A DNA stretch of 64,000 bases from Setomelanomma holmii (Eukaryota > Ascomycota > Dothideomycetes > Pleosporales > Phaeosphaeriaceae). Shown in pieces: positions 52,593 to 62,568 of this stretch. The position numbers and the translations under genes were made by a program. Location: positions 62,001-126,000 of the forward strand of contig ML978183.1 in assembly GCA_010015745.1 (NCBI GenBank), read 5' to 3'. The notes under the pieces are model-generated. The model was not told where the DNA came from. It saw nothing but the letters and a program-made list of their open reading frames with translations, and made no database searches. How positions within the stretch are numbered: position 1 is the first letter of the stretch; each line of letters starts with the position of its first letter.

Positions 52593-54256
52593 ATGCCCGC
52601 CCCATGGCGCCGCGGAGGACAGGACCGCGTGGAATACGTTGTTGTGGAACGGAACGGAGAAGAGCAGGCTGCCGCAGTCGATGTTGGAGACCCAACTCCG
52701 AGCGTGGATCGCATACTACGGCGCTCGTACACACGGCGACAAGCACCCTCACCAACACCCACTGATGACGACTACGAAAGCGACGACGATGACTACGATG
52801 GTAGCACACCGCCCGTGCGAATAGCTGCCACAGCCACTGGAGCACCAACTGTGAGACATACACTGGAAGCATATAGGAAAGAATACACGTGACTAACACT
52901 TTCAGTTTCTCATCACGATTCCTTCCAAATCCAACCCCACAGTGACTGCGCTTGCGGATGAAGATCCAACAGAGACCGTGGTGGTGACCATACAGCCGCC
53001 GCCGCCACCACCACCACCGAAGCCACACCACGACCGTGATGGAAAGATCTCTCAAACGACTGAACACTTGCTCATCGCTGCGGGTTCTATTGGTACGCAG
53101 GTGTTGTTATCAATCTTGGTCCTCTTGCTAATATATGTCAGGCGCCACCATCATTATTGTTATGATCATCTTGGCTCTTTATACTATGCGAAAGCGTGGT
53201 CTGACCATTCGGGACGTGATCATGAAAGGCAAAGACTCTATGAGGCGACGGGGAGCTCCACCACCTCCGCCGAAGTATGCAATGGACAACAAGCAGGCAT
53301 ATAACGATGACTACAATGTATATCCTCCACGAACAGCGGCGGTCAGCTCTCGATCCGGATCACTATCAACCCAGACTCCTCTCCAGCCTTTGGGACGAAG
53401 TGACAGGTATGTAACCTCGCAATATCGAGTTATGCATATGGCTAACTATCCCAGCTTCAACCTGAACGGTCTCGAACACAAAGACTCAATGAAGCGAAGC
53501 TTCCTTCTCGACGCCGCACCCTCCCACCAACCCTCGCACCGCCGCAACCAAAGCGAAACCCCATCGTCTGCCGTCCTGCCCATCCAAGACGTACGCCGCA
53601 GCGCCTCGACACGCAACACTCGCTCCATGACTGGAGACGAAGAAGCTCTCCACTACTCGGACGCTCCACCACCCGGTCAACTCTCGGCTCTCCCCGCACC
53701 GCCAACCTTTCGACAATTCCTTTCCAACCGGCCCTCCGCCTCGCAACGTCCTGGTCTTGGCGGTGCAATGATGTCTCGCTTCAGCTGGACGAATTCTAAC
53801 GCGCCGCAAACACCGCACGACCCCTCGCGCGACACAGCCATTGCCGCGCCCATCGGACGGGATAGCTTCATGACGCAGCGCTCTTCCGTCCCACGATTTC
53901 GCACCATCGACTCGTGGGTGAATCAGCAGTCCAACCGCGTGGAAGAGCAGCGTCTAAAACAACAATTCCGCATGACGCAGTCGTCTACGTATTCCGGCGA
54001 AGGTGACTCCGGCGAAGACGAGGTCCCCGAAATGCCCGCTGTGCCGAAGAACCTGAGTCGAAGTGCCAGTACGAATGGGAAGACTGCACCTGGTCTACCA
54101 GGAAAAGATGTAAAGCATGCAAGACACGATACGCGCACGACCATCGAAACGGCACCCATTTTCAAACAGCATCCTGGGACGGAAGTGCGGTTCAGCACGA
54201 GGAGTATGGTGCCGAGCGAGGTGCTGGACATGGGTCGGAAGAATGTTGCTCTTTAA
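52593..54256 (+). CDS. Single-pass membrane protein with acidic ectodomain-like N-terminus and long Ser-rich tail
   Basis: Four exons (52593-52850, 52906-53092, 53142-53406, 53455-54256; introns 55, 49 and 48 nt) give 503 residues. There is no N-terminal signal peptide. Residues 50-90 are acidic (DDDYESDDDDYDG). A Pro run (PPPPPPPP) precedes one membrane segment at about residues 133-160 (HLLIAAGSIGATIIIVMIIL), followed by a basic stop-transfer (MRKRG). The C-terminal 330 residues are Ser/Arg/Pro-rich and disordered, with many possible phosphorylation sites. Such single-anchor proteins with a long cytosolic tail are seen among fungal wall-sensor and polarity proteins, but I find no diagnostic domain. 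The splice inside the membrane segment (SIG to ATIII) is well supported by frame. Confidence 0.75.
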
Positions 54257-54932
54257 GCTGTTTATTGAATTTTCCTATCTAGTACCGCATCTTGCATCGT
54301 ACCGTGCATCTTCCAGCGCAGGAAAACATTGTAACGATATCAGCATGTTCAAGGGAAGCAGCAGAGCGTGGCATTCATTGTATGTATATTGTTCTGCCTT
54401 TGCTTTGAGATGTAGTAATGATGCATAATCATATTCACACCTGTGTCCTACCATGACTATTTGCTTCACTCGATATGCACGTGCAAAACTCGCCCCAGAC
54501 ACCATTTCTACGACCCTCCTTGTACCCCCCTCACATTCAAGCTTCACATTCCCACTCGTCTGGTCGACTTGAAACAGACTTGGCACAAAGGGGCAGGAGG
54601 GGTGGGTGAGGTGGAGTCCAGTCCCACGAGTCAATCGGAAGCAGCGCATTTCCCCGGATCTAGAATCACGCCATGCGAAAGCGAAAAGTGGACGTTGCAA
54701 GGTGAGCGTACGCGGAAGAATGTTTAGCAGAAAGGCAAGGCTGCTCGTCATGCAAGATCTGCCATCTATGAATGGAACTCGTTGTTGCTTTCTTTGCCTA
54801 TTTAACTAAGATTCTGATCAAGGGTCAATGCAGGATATGCGTCCAAAATGCTTGCATATACTACAAATCCATGCTCCTTGATGCGTCGTCGGAGTGGATC
54901 GCATCATGTATGCGCGAGCCTCTATCTGTGGA
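54257..54932. other. Convergent 3' flanks, no supported gene
   Basis: The gap lies between the ends of the single-pass protein gene and ELG1. A minus-strand 158-codon frame (54275-54751) overlaps shorter plus frames and has no domain. No repeat or RNA gene was seen. Confidence 0.5.
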
Positions 54933-57900
54933 TTAATCCTGCATCACGACATCCTGACTACCCGTCAAGCTCTCGTGCGTGCCCGTCATGCTTCCCGTTC
55001 CATCTTGAGCATCTGCGTCTGCGTCGTCGCCCTTCCAACCTAAGCCCGACCAGCTCTCGCCCGCTGTTGCCATCACGAGATCGAAGTTGAGTGCCTCGTC
55101 GAACCATCGGTCTCTTCGCTTCGTCTCTCTTACGCCACCTTCTAGGGCTACACGGCTTGCTCTGGTAGTTCTTGCCCTCTTGCCAGTCCCACCGCCACTA
55201 AGTAGGTTGGATAAGCGGATGCGTTGAGCTTCAAGGATCTGTTCGTGGGCGACTATGCTGCGGACGTAGGGCGCTAGATCAAGTGTGATGATCCCAAACG
55301 TGCGGTCGAAAGAAGAGGCCATAAGATTGAAGGACGTTCGCTCGAGCAAGGTAGTATCTGGCGGCGCAGCAAGCACATCGAGAGCGTTAGCAAAGTCGTA
55401 GCGGTGGAGCGTGTAGTCCTCGCCTGCGTTTTCTTTGACCTTGAGGAGCATCTTTACATAATTGGCTTCTGTTGTTGGCTGCTGGCAATCGCTCCTCGAT
55501 TCGATTTTATGTGTTGCCGAGCAGGAACGCTGCGCGAGTAGATGTGTCTGTATGAACATGGACGTGTCGAAGTCCAGAAAGTCGGTCTGCGGTGCTACTT
55601 GGAGAAGTGGAGCAGCGAGGGTATAGCTGAGCCTCGCTTTCTCCGACATGGGAGGAATGGTGGCATCGGTAAGCTCGGAATAATTACGGTCGTGAGATGG
55701 CAAGCCCACACGACAGTATACATCTGCAGCACTGAGGGTTTCCGAGAAGGCATCCATGTCCTCGAGCGCCGTCAGTCGATCAATTGGCATGGGCTTCGTC
55801 AGCGGTGAGGTGTGCTTCGGCACCTCATCTGGACTGATGTTCCAATCTGCCCACAGCTCGTGCAGTAACTCTTCTTCCTCGTCGAAAATGATGTTCTCTT
55901 TCGTCTCAAATATGTCGTGAGACAGCCAGCCCATTCCAGATTGATACGTGCCTTCACTGGCGACTCTGAGCAGGCGGCCTTGGGCATTAACATCTTTTCC
56001 TGGTGGCCATCGCTGATACATCCACTCTAGGCCGCCTTTTCTGTCGCCGACCGACATCTGGCACCAGAGATCGAGCTCAGTGATGCTGGCCCGAAGGTCA
56101 TGATTCTTTGAAGTATAAAGATCGGCAACGGCCCGTCGCTCGAGAATGTGACCTTCTCTGCCTGCAAGTGCCAGCATATAATCAGTAGCGAGATTTTCTG
56201 GCACCGGCCGTAACCGAAGGATGGCAGCTAAAGGAAGATCTTGTATAGGAATCTGTCGTTCATCGTTGCATGTGATGATGATCGGTCTCTTTGATAGTGC
56301 AGCGAGCTTTGCAACCTGCACCCAAAATTGCTGGTCCTCTTCGAAAAGTATGTCAGCCTCTTCAAACAGGATCAAAGACTGCTTCTGAGACTTGCGAGAC
56401 GCTGGCATGTGTGGCAGCATACCCTGCGCAGCTCTTGGCTGCTCCTTCTTAATTTCTTGCACCTTCGGATTGACTTTTGGCGTTGCCTTCAGGGTCGGGC
56501 CTGCCTTGAAGAAGCTCATCACAGTGCTTTGGCGTCCACTATCAATGTCCTTCTGGCAGGCTGAATCCATGCGCTCAGTGTCCACTTCGTCAGTCGATGT
56601 GAATTCTTCTTTTGCTGGTGCCTCAGGCCGTTTGTGGTTGACAAGATGGTTTGCAGTCATATCGCCGACCTTGTCCTGTATGTCTTTGCCAGAACGACGC
56701 ATGCCAGAATTCATCTCGAAGACCTCGAAATCCAGCTCCTTGGCAATTGCATATACTGTCGCACTTTTGCCGCATCCGTGTGGCCCACTGAGAAGTATGA
56801 CGTTCTTATTTCTTGTCCATCGAGGTTGTCGACATGATCTCGCTCCCAGATAGTTCTCATTGTCGGATAGCTCGATCATTTCCTCGTCTTCACCATCGCC
56901 ATCTGAGACGATGAAATCGTCCACAACCTTTTTCCGCTTCTTTCTTGGAGGCCTCTTGTCATCTGAGACGCCAGCCTTTGAGGGATCATGTGCGCCTCCG
57001 ACAGACATAACTGTTTGACTCTGCAGCCAATCTTTGAGAATTTTTGCTTCCTTGCCCGTACGAAGGACATGAGCGGCACATTTAGGGCTGTACTTTTGAG
57101 CCCACGTCTGGCTTTCGCATCGTCCTTCATCGAATGGAGTCAAAGTGCGTTCAATGTCGTTGAACAGGTTTGTGATGGCGGGGTGCATGTAGACCGGTAA
57201 TTGAACATATTTGTTGCCTGGTGATGGACCTAGTTGTATCTGTTCGCATACTTTGCGTTGAATATGGAGTCCTGTGGTAAGGACCCGAGTCGGCAAACGG
57301 ACATTTTCTGGAGGTGCAAAGTCAAGAACATTCGTTTTGCGGTTTTGCCGTATGTCGGTCGCGAGATCTTTAGTCAACCTCGAGAGTATTTCCTCGTCGT
57401 CTCGGAGTACAATCGCACGGCTTTTCGCTTTGCGTGGCCTCAGTGCCAGCCCGGTAATGCTATCAAATCTCGGGACTTGAGCGACATCGTCACCTGAATT
57501 GCGCACATGTGACATTCCAGACGTAGGCCATAGCGCTTCAAACAAACCTGCTTGTTTCGCGATGCGATTTATGCCCGAAGACATGCCAAAGGCTGGTGAG
57601 GGTCCTGGTGAACGGTCTCTCTGAGCTTCTGCCCGCAACTTGCCAGGAGTAACGGCACTCTTCCGTGGTGTTGGCGGGCGTTGCTCTGTTGCGGGATTAT
57701 TGGCGGCAATCTCCGCCTTTTGACCGGCCTTGCCCATGAAGAAGGGATGCGTGCTTCTCGGAGGACCCACGATCTTGGGTGGGCCTTTCTTGGGCGTTGC
57801 GAGACGTTTGTCACTGGCACTCCTCCCACTCAATATGGCCTCGATTCTGCCACCAATTGTGTGCCTACTCGCAGAGTCCGAGCCGTACTTAATGATCGTC

Positions 57901-58685
57901 ACAGTCGGGAATGTCGTGGCCTTGGCTGGCTTCCGGCCGCGCCTCTTTTTGGGCGGGCTTGCCTCGTCCGGCTTCGGCTTTGGTGGACTCGATACCAGCT
58001 TGCCAGTCTTTGTGACTCTGATCTGCTTCTTTGGCGTCGTGTTTGGAGCCTCATGTTGCACCTGCTCGTGCGCTACAATTGGCTCGAGCGTGCTACTGGG
58101 CATGATCGTCGGCGGAGGTGGAGTAACGTATCGCAGTAACGCGTCAGGTTCCGCAGTCCCCACCTCTAATTGTTCCAAAGAATGGCCTTGTACTTCTGCC
58201 TCCAGCTGCTGATGCTGGTCTAAGCTCTGCACTGGTAGGTGCCGTGATTCTTGCGCACCGGGAGACACCGTCTTCCTCCTCTTCCTCTGTTCTTGATGCT
58301 CATCCTCTTCTACACCCAAGGGATTCGAGTCTCCATTGCTGCTGACGTTGAGAGCTGCGTCCTTCAATCCCACTTGTGCTAAGCGGGTAAATTGTTCCAA
58401 CGATGCTTGACCCCTGGTAATTTGCGTCTTCCTCGTGCGTTTCCTCCGTGTCTTCTCTGGCAGGCCGCTGGTTGGCGGCTGCTCGTAATCGGCATCTTGG
58501 TTGGGGTCATCTACAGGCGTCTCATTCGTGTGCAAGTCTTCCAGGGAGCTCTTGTTCCCTGCTTCGAGGTCAGGTTTATAATTACGAAAGGAGCTGGTAT
58601 ATCTACGCAATGGTTTGGCGAAAAACGGGTGAAGGCTCTGCTTTCCCTCATGATTCATGGCGGTTTGCACCGCTGCGAGAGCCAT
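54933..58685 (-). CDS. ELG1: Elg1/ATAD5-type PCNA unloader (RFC-like AAA+ ATPase)
   Basis: The intron-free frame gives 1250 residues. The first 500 are disordered and basic/acidic, with nuclear signals such as KTRRKRTRK and PPKKRRGRKPAK. The RFC-type AAA+ domain has TWAQKYSPKCAAHVL, Walker A GPHGCGKSAT (about residue 632), Walker B LILFEEADILFEED (about 768) and sensor 1 IIITCNDERQIP. The RFC-like C-terminal region contains LRASITELDLWCQ. The protein forms a clamp unloader with Rfc2-5 that removes (SUMO-)PCNA after replication and protects genome and telomere stability. PIP-like motifs appear near the N-terminus (KQSLHPFF) and, unusually, between the Walker motifs (QSTVMSFF). The length matches other filamentous-fungal Elg1 proteins. 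It is divergent from UTP8. Confidence 0.92.
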   Translation of the reverse strand: MALAAVQTAMNHEGKQSLHPFFAKPLRRYTSSFRNYKPDLEAGNKSSLEDLHTNETPVDDPNQDADYEQPPTSGLPEKTRRKRTRKTQITRGQASLEQFTRLAQVGLKDAALNVSSNGDSNPLGVEEDEHQEQRKRRKTVSPGAQESRHLPVQSLDQHQQLEAEVQGHSLEQLEVGTAEPDALLRYVTPPPPTIMPSSTLEPIVAHEQVQHEAPNTTPKKQIRVTKTGKLVSSPPKPKPDEASPPKKRRGRKPAKATTFPTVTIIKYGSDSASRHTIGGRIEAILSGRSASDKRLATPKKGPPKIVGPPRSTHPFFMGKAGQKAEIAANNPATEQRPPTPRKSAVTPGKLRAEAQRDRSPGPSPAFGMSSGINRIAKQAGLFEALWPTSGMSHVRNSGDDVAQVPRFDSITGLALRPRKAKSRAIVLRDDEEILSRLTKDLATDIRQNRKTNVLDFAPPENVRLPTRVLTTGLHIQRKVCEQIQLGPSPGNKYVQLPVYMHPAITNLFNDIERTLTPFDEGRCESQTWAQKYSPKCAAHVLRTGKEAKILKDWLQSQTVMSVGGAHDPSKAGVSDDKRPPRKKRKKVVDDFIVSDGDGEDEEMIELSDNENYLGARSCRQPRWTRNKNVILLSGPHGCGKSATVYAIAKELDFEVFEMNSGMRRSGKDIQDKVGDMTANHLVNHKRPEAPAKEEFTSTDEVDTERMDSACQKDIDSGRQSTVMSFFKAGPTLKATPKVNPKVQEIKKEQPRAAQGMLPHMPASRKSQKQSLILFEEADILFEEDQQFWVQVAKLAALSKRPIIITCNDERQIPIQDLPLAAILRLRPVPENLATDYMLALAGREGHILERRAVADLYTSKNHDLRASITELDLWCQMSVGDRKGGLEWMYQRWPPGKDVNAQGRLLRVASEGTYQSGMGWLSHDIFETKENIIFDEEEELLHELWADWNISPDEVPKHTSPLTKPMPIDRLTALEDMDAFSETLSAADVYCRVGLPSHDRNYSELTDATIPPMSEKARLSYTLAAPLLQVAPQTDFLDFDTSMFIQTHLLAQRSCSATHKIESRSDCQQPTTEANYVKMLLKVKENAGEDYTLHRYDFANALDVLAAPPDTTLLERTSFNLMASSFDRTFGIITLDLAPYVRSIVAHEQILEAQRIRLSNLLSGGGTGKRARTTRASRVALEGGVRETKRRDRWFDEALNFDLVMATAGESWSGLGWKGDDADADAQDGTGSMTGTHESLTGSQDVVMQD

Positions 58686-59074
58686 TTACCGCACTCGCTT
58701 CTATCAGAGCATATTGCGAGCAATGGACAAATTGAACGAGAAGAAGAGTCAAAGAGCAGATCAGAAATCGAAAAGGCAAGTAAAAGCGCCGCGCCGTGAA
58801 GTCTGGGAGTCGGTGCTGCAGTACGCGACGTCAGTACAAAGTGGAAGACGCGACTAAACGCGCCTGCCATTTAGCTCCGGCCAGCCACACTTGAGCCACA
58901 GGCGCCAGAATCTTGCGCCACACCTCAGTTACCGCCTGCGTCCAACCATTTTCTGCCAGAGCTCACCTCGAACTTTTTTTCTAAGCAGCGAATAGCCGGC
59001 ACACCGCACGCGCATTTTAAATAACGACCCGCGCAGACCTCGAACCTATCCCGCGAGCAGGTCTGGCCAACGAC
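58686..59074. promoter_or_regulatory. Short bidirectional promoter of ELG1 and UTP8
   Basis: Only 389 bp separate the two start codons. A run of T (cttttttt) lies around 58972-58979, about 100 nt before the UTP8 start, as is common in nucleosome-poor fungal promoters. The two house-keeping genes (clamp unloading and ribosome biogenesis) may share regulation, but this is inference from spacing only. Confidence 0.5.
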
Positions 59075-61952
59075 ATGTCGTTCAGTCACGAGATTGGCGC
59101 CCCCTTCACTCTGGCGACCTTGCCAAAGCCTGTCGGGTCCACCAACGGGCGCGCGCATGCCGCTGGCGTATGCAGCATCACCGGCATAAAAAAGAGGAAG
59201 CGCACAGAGATTGCAGTTGGCTTGGATGGAGAGGGCATATCAATTTACAGCGTACGTTCGGATAACTCTCACATGGTCTGAGTACTAAATTTCGTAGCTC
59301 CAGAATCCTCAACTTGTAACATCGTATGCGCTTCCACCAAGCGCAAGATTCACGATCGCCCCGTGTTCCGTCTACCGAAAAGGCTCGTCGAGATCCCAAT
59401 CGCAGCGCTTCACATACGCTGCCGTCACAGGTTCGACGCAAAACGATAAGCTGCAGGTGCATTGCTTTCGCGAAAATCTGCAAGGCGACAAATCCGAGAT
59501 TGCGAAGACCGCCTACACGCCCTCCAACAATGCTCGGATACTCGCACTCGAAATCCTGCCTGTTGGCGCTGGCGGGTCTGCAACAAGCGCGACACACGAT
59601 CTACTAGCGACATTCGACAATGGAGATGTCATTTGCCTGTCGTCAGACTTGGGGGTAGTTCGCTGGACGGCCAGTCTGAAGCCATGGCTGTCTGGTGACT
59701 CCGTTGAGCACGTCTCGACAGCCACCGCCAAAGCAGTTTCTCGCGGCCTGCTACGGCATCGGGAAGATATTGCGGCTGGTTGGAGCTCGTTGTCTGATGA
59801 CAGGTCCGACATCCTAGATCTCACACAGGTCTTGTGTGTCGTCAGCCGCAAGTCGAACGGTGTAGGTGCACTTCATTTGGTGCAGGCTCAAACACGGTCG
59901 CAGGATCTCAACACGGGTCAATTGTCGCCTCTCAAGCATCTCGTATCCTGGAATCTCCCCACTGCTGCTCAATCCTCAAGACAACTCCCGCTATCAGCGC
60001 AATACGTTCTTCATGCCTCGAGTGGCAGTCTTTACATTCTCACAGGCACCACGTTACTCTCATTTGACTTCTCAGACACCGTACCGCGCTTGTACTCAAA
60101 CCTCGCCCTTCCCAAACCTGGTGCAGACTCGTTCTTGCGCCTGGCACAAGACATTGTCTTCACGACTTCTGGTCTGACATGCCGCATCTTCGACACCAAG
60201 TTCAATTCTTTGCAGGCATGTCAACACTTCGATGCTGGATCAAGCACTCTGGATACAGCAAGCCCGGCCAAAAAGAGAAAGTTCACTGAAGGTCGTACTG
60301 AGACCAAAGGACCTGGCCAGCCACATCTGGTCGCATACTATGCTGAGCAGGATCTGGTGGTCGTCGTCAGTGGAAATGAGATGAGTGGATTGCAGCTTCG
60401 ATCTGACTCAAACCACAAACGCACCAAAGCAGCAGGGACGTCATTGGCCGATGCACTCGGCAAGGGGCTCGCGCCTCAGTCTAAGGGTCAATCCCAAGAT
60501 TGGAACGAAAGACGGGCAAAGCTGAACAAGTATGCTTCGAAAGGCAAGATTGACAAATTCGAGGGGGCCTTTGCCGCGGATCTTGGTATCGCACTTGAGC
60601 CACCTGAGCCGCAAGCAAAGCTGGAGAACGAAGTCAATGGTGGACCTCTGACGAACGGAGTTGGTCCCAAGATACCAGAGGAGGACGCGATCGCCATCGA
60701 CTTCGACAACAAGGACACTGTCAAGGACAACCTGCGGACCTGGAAGATGCCTAGTGCCGTCAACAACGCCCGTAAAATACAATCCCGCCGATATGCGTTG
60801 TATGCTCTAAGCAGGATCTTTCGTTTAGCAAGAGTGGGTAAGAAGACCAGTGGCATCGAGCACCGACTACAGATCCAATTCTTCCCTCCCAACGTTTTTC
60901 ATTGGCTGCTCCACACTGGACACTTGACCGTGGGTTCGCTCCGCCACGCACTGCTTGAAGAAGCAGCACACGGTACGCAAGAGGTGCCGCAAATTGATGA
61001 CGGTGACATTGTCAATGCGATTGTCGATTTTGACCCAGAGCTTCACATACTTTCTGCTGTGCTCAACGACGGTGGGCATTTGATAGCGGGTGAAGTTGTG
61101 CAGGCTATCAGGCTACTTATGCAGAATTTGGACGATGAGCCCGAGGCTGACGAGACGCCTAAACTGCTCACGAACGGCACCGCGCCATCGGAAGATGAGA
61201 TGGACGTGGACATAGCCTCTGAGCTCGAGGCTGCAGACCACGAGATTGATCACGCTCTATCTGTTCTGGATCATGGTCTACTCATCCGCAGTCACACTCT
61301 ACGACCAGCTCTCATTCGATTGCACAGCTTCTCACCACCTATCATCACATCTACGCTCCGGTCGATGCTCCCTCGAAGAGATTTGGAGTCACTACTTCGT
61401 CTTCTCCACGTTGAGATGAAGAATGGAGGTTGGTCGTCCTCTTTCGATGCCGACGCCGATCTGTCGACGATGGATGCTTCCACAGATGCCCCAGACGACC
61501 ATGCCGTTACCATCATTGCTTCATTGCTCAGCTACACACTCGATGCGATTGGTGCTGGCGCCTGGCTCACCGCTGTCGGCGGCGATATCGACTCAGAATC
61601 AAGCGAAGACATGATCAACGCACTGTACAGCGATACATCTGAGGCGCTGAACGGTTTCTGGGAAGCACGATATATGCGCGGGCTACTGGGAGAGTTCCTG
61701 CGCTTCGCATCAAATCTACCAAAGAGCCACAAGCCATCCGCCAAGTCATTAGAGAGGCAAAGAAAGCCTTTCGCTGTCAGCAAAGACGATGGCGAACTAC
61801 CAATGCTGCCCTTAGGCTCAAAGCCCGACATGGGCATCGAGAGGATGAAGGCAGGGAAAGGTGGAAAGAAGGGAGAGATGAGTAAGCGTGAAATGGGTAT
61901 GCTGATCAGTAAGGGCGTGCCGAAGTATAGTGTGGAAAAGATCAGGATATAA
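59075..61952 (+). CDS. UTP8: U3 snoRNP/t-UTP protein Utp8
   Basis: Two exons (59075-59251 and 59298-61952; intron 46 nt) give 943 residues. The family is Utp8, a component of the t-UTP subcomplex of the small-subunit processome, which acts on pre-18S rRNA in the nucleolus. In yeast it also has a role in tRNA export. The N-terminal half is a beta-propeller (IGAPFTLATLPKP, KRTEIAVGLDGEGISIYS, HDLLATFDNGDVICLSSDLG, YVLHASSGSLYILTGTTLLS). The C-terminal half is helical (FFPPNVFHWLLHTGHLTVGS, LESLLRLLHVEMKNGGW). A Lys-rich end (GKGGKKGEMSKREMGMLISK) closes the protein, as in other nucleolar factors. The first exon supplies the conserved MSFSHEIGAPF. The length fits the family. Confidence 0.85.
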
Positions 61953-62568
61953 TGCATCATCTTATATATCATGTCTAGCATTTAGCGAATGGATTTGCAG
62001 TACGATGGATTATCTGCGTCAAGGCTGTAGTTGTATTTGGAGCTATCTATAGACAGACAAGGTTGTTTGCTGACAAGTTGAAGGTGCACGCATGGCGCTG
62101 CTGACAAAGTGCAAACAGGACTGACCATTTCAGCTTCATATCCACCAAGCTTTACGCGTCCGCATAATCATGAAATGCCTGCTTTCGCATAGAAACAATA
62201 GAATCCACCTTGAAGAACAACCAAGCTGGAGACCGCCGTCCAAATTCTTGCTCGTCTAATTGGTCTGTTTTGCGTGTTATTGTTCGGTCTCCGGCTCGGC
62301 GCATTCCGAGATCCGGATGAGCTATCCCAACCGCCAAGCAAAAGATCCGCATTAGCGCACATGCTTAGCCATTCACGTTGCACGCCAATGACGTCGATCA
62401 CGGCGCGATCTCAGATGCGGAGCATCGGACGTGGCTGCGTTTTCGCGTCAGAAAGCGTGCCAACCCTTTCTCGTGTTTATCGAATTGAGTCTTCACCATG
62501 ATCTTTCCTCCGCGTCTTTATCTTCTGTACATATCAGCCTAGGGCTACGCTGGGGCATTGAAGGCATA
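61953..62568. other. Intergenic stretch between UTP8 and the transporter gene
   Basis: Both neighbours read rightwards. The gap holds short overlapping frames only. The A/T-rich part right after the UTP8 stop is probably its 3' UTR. I see no RNA gene. Confidence 0.45.
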
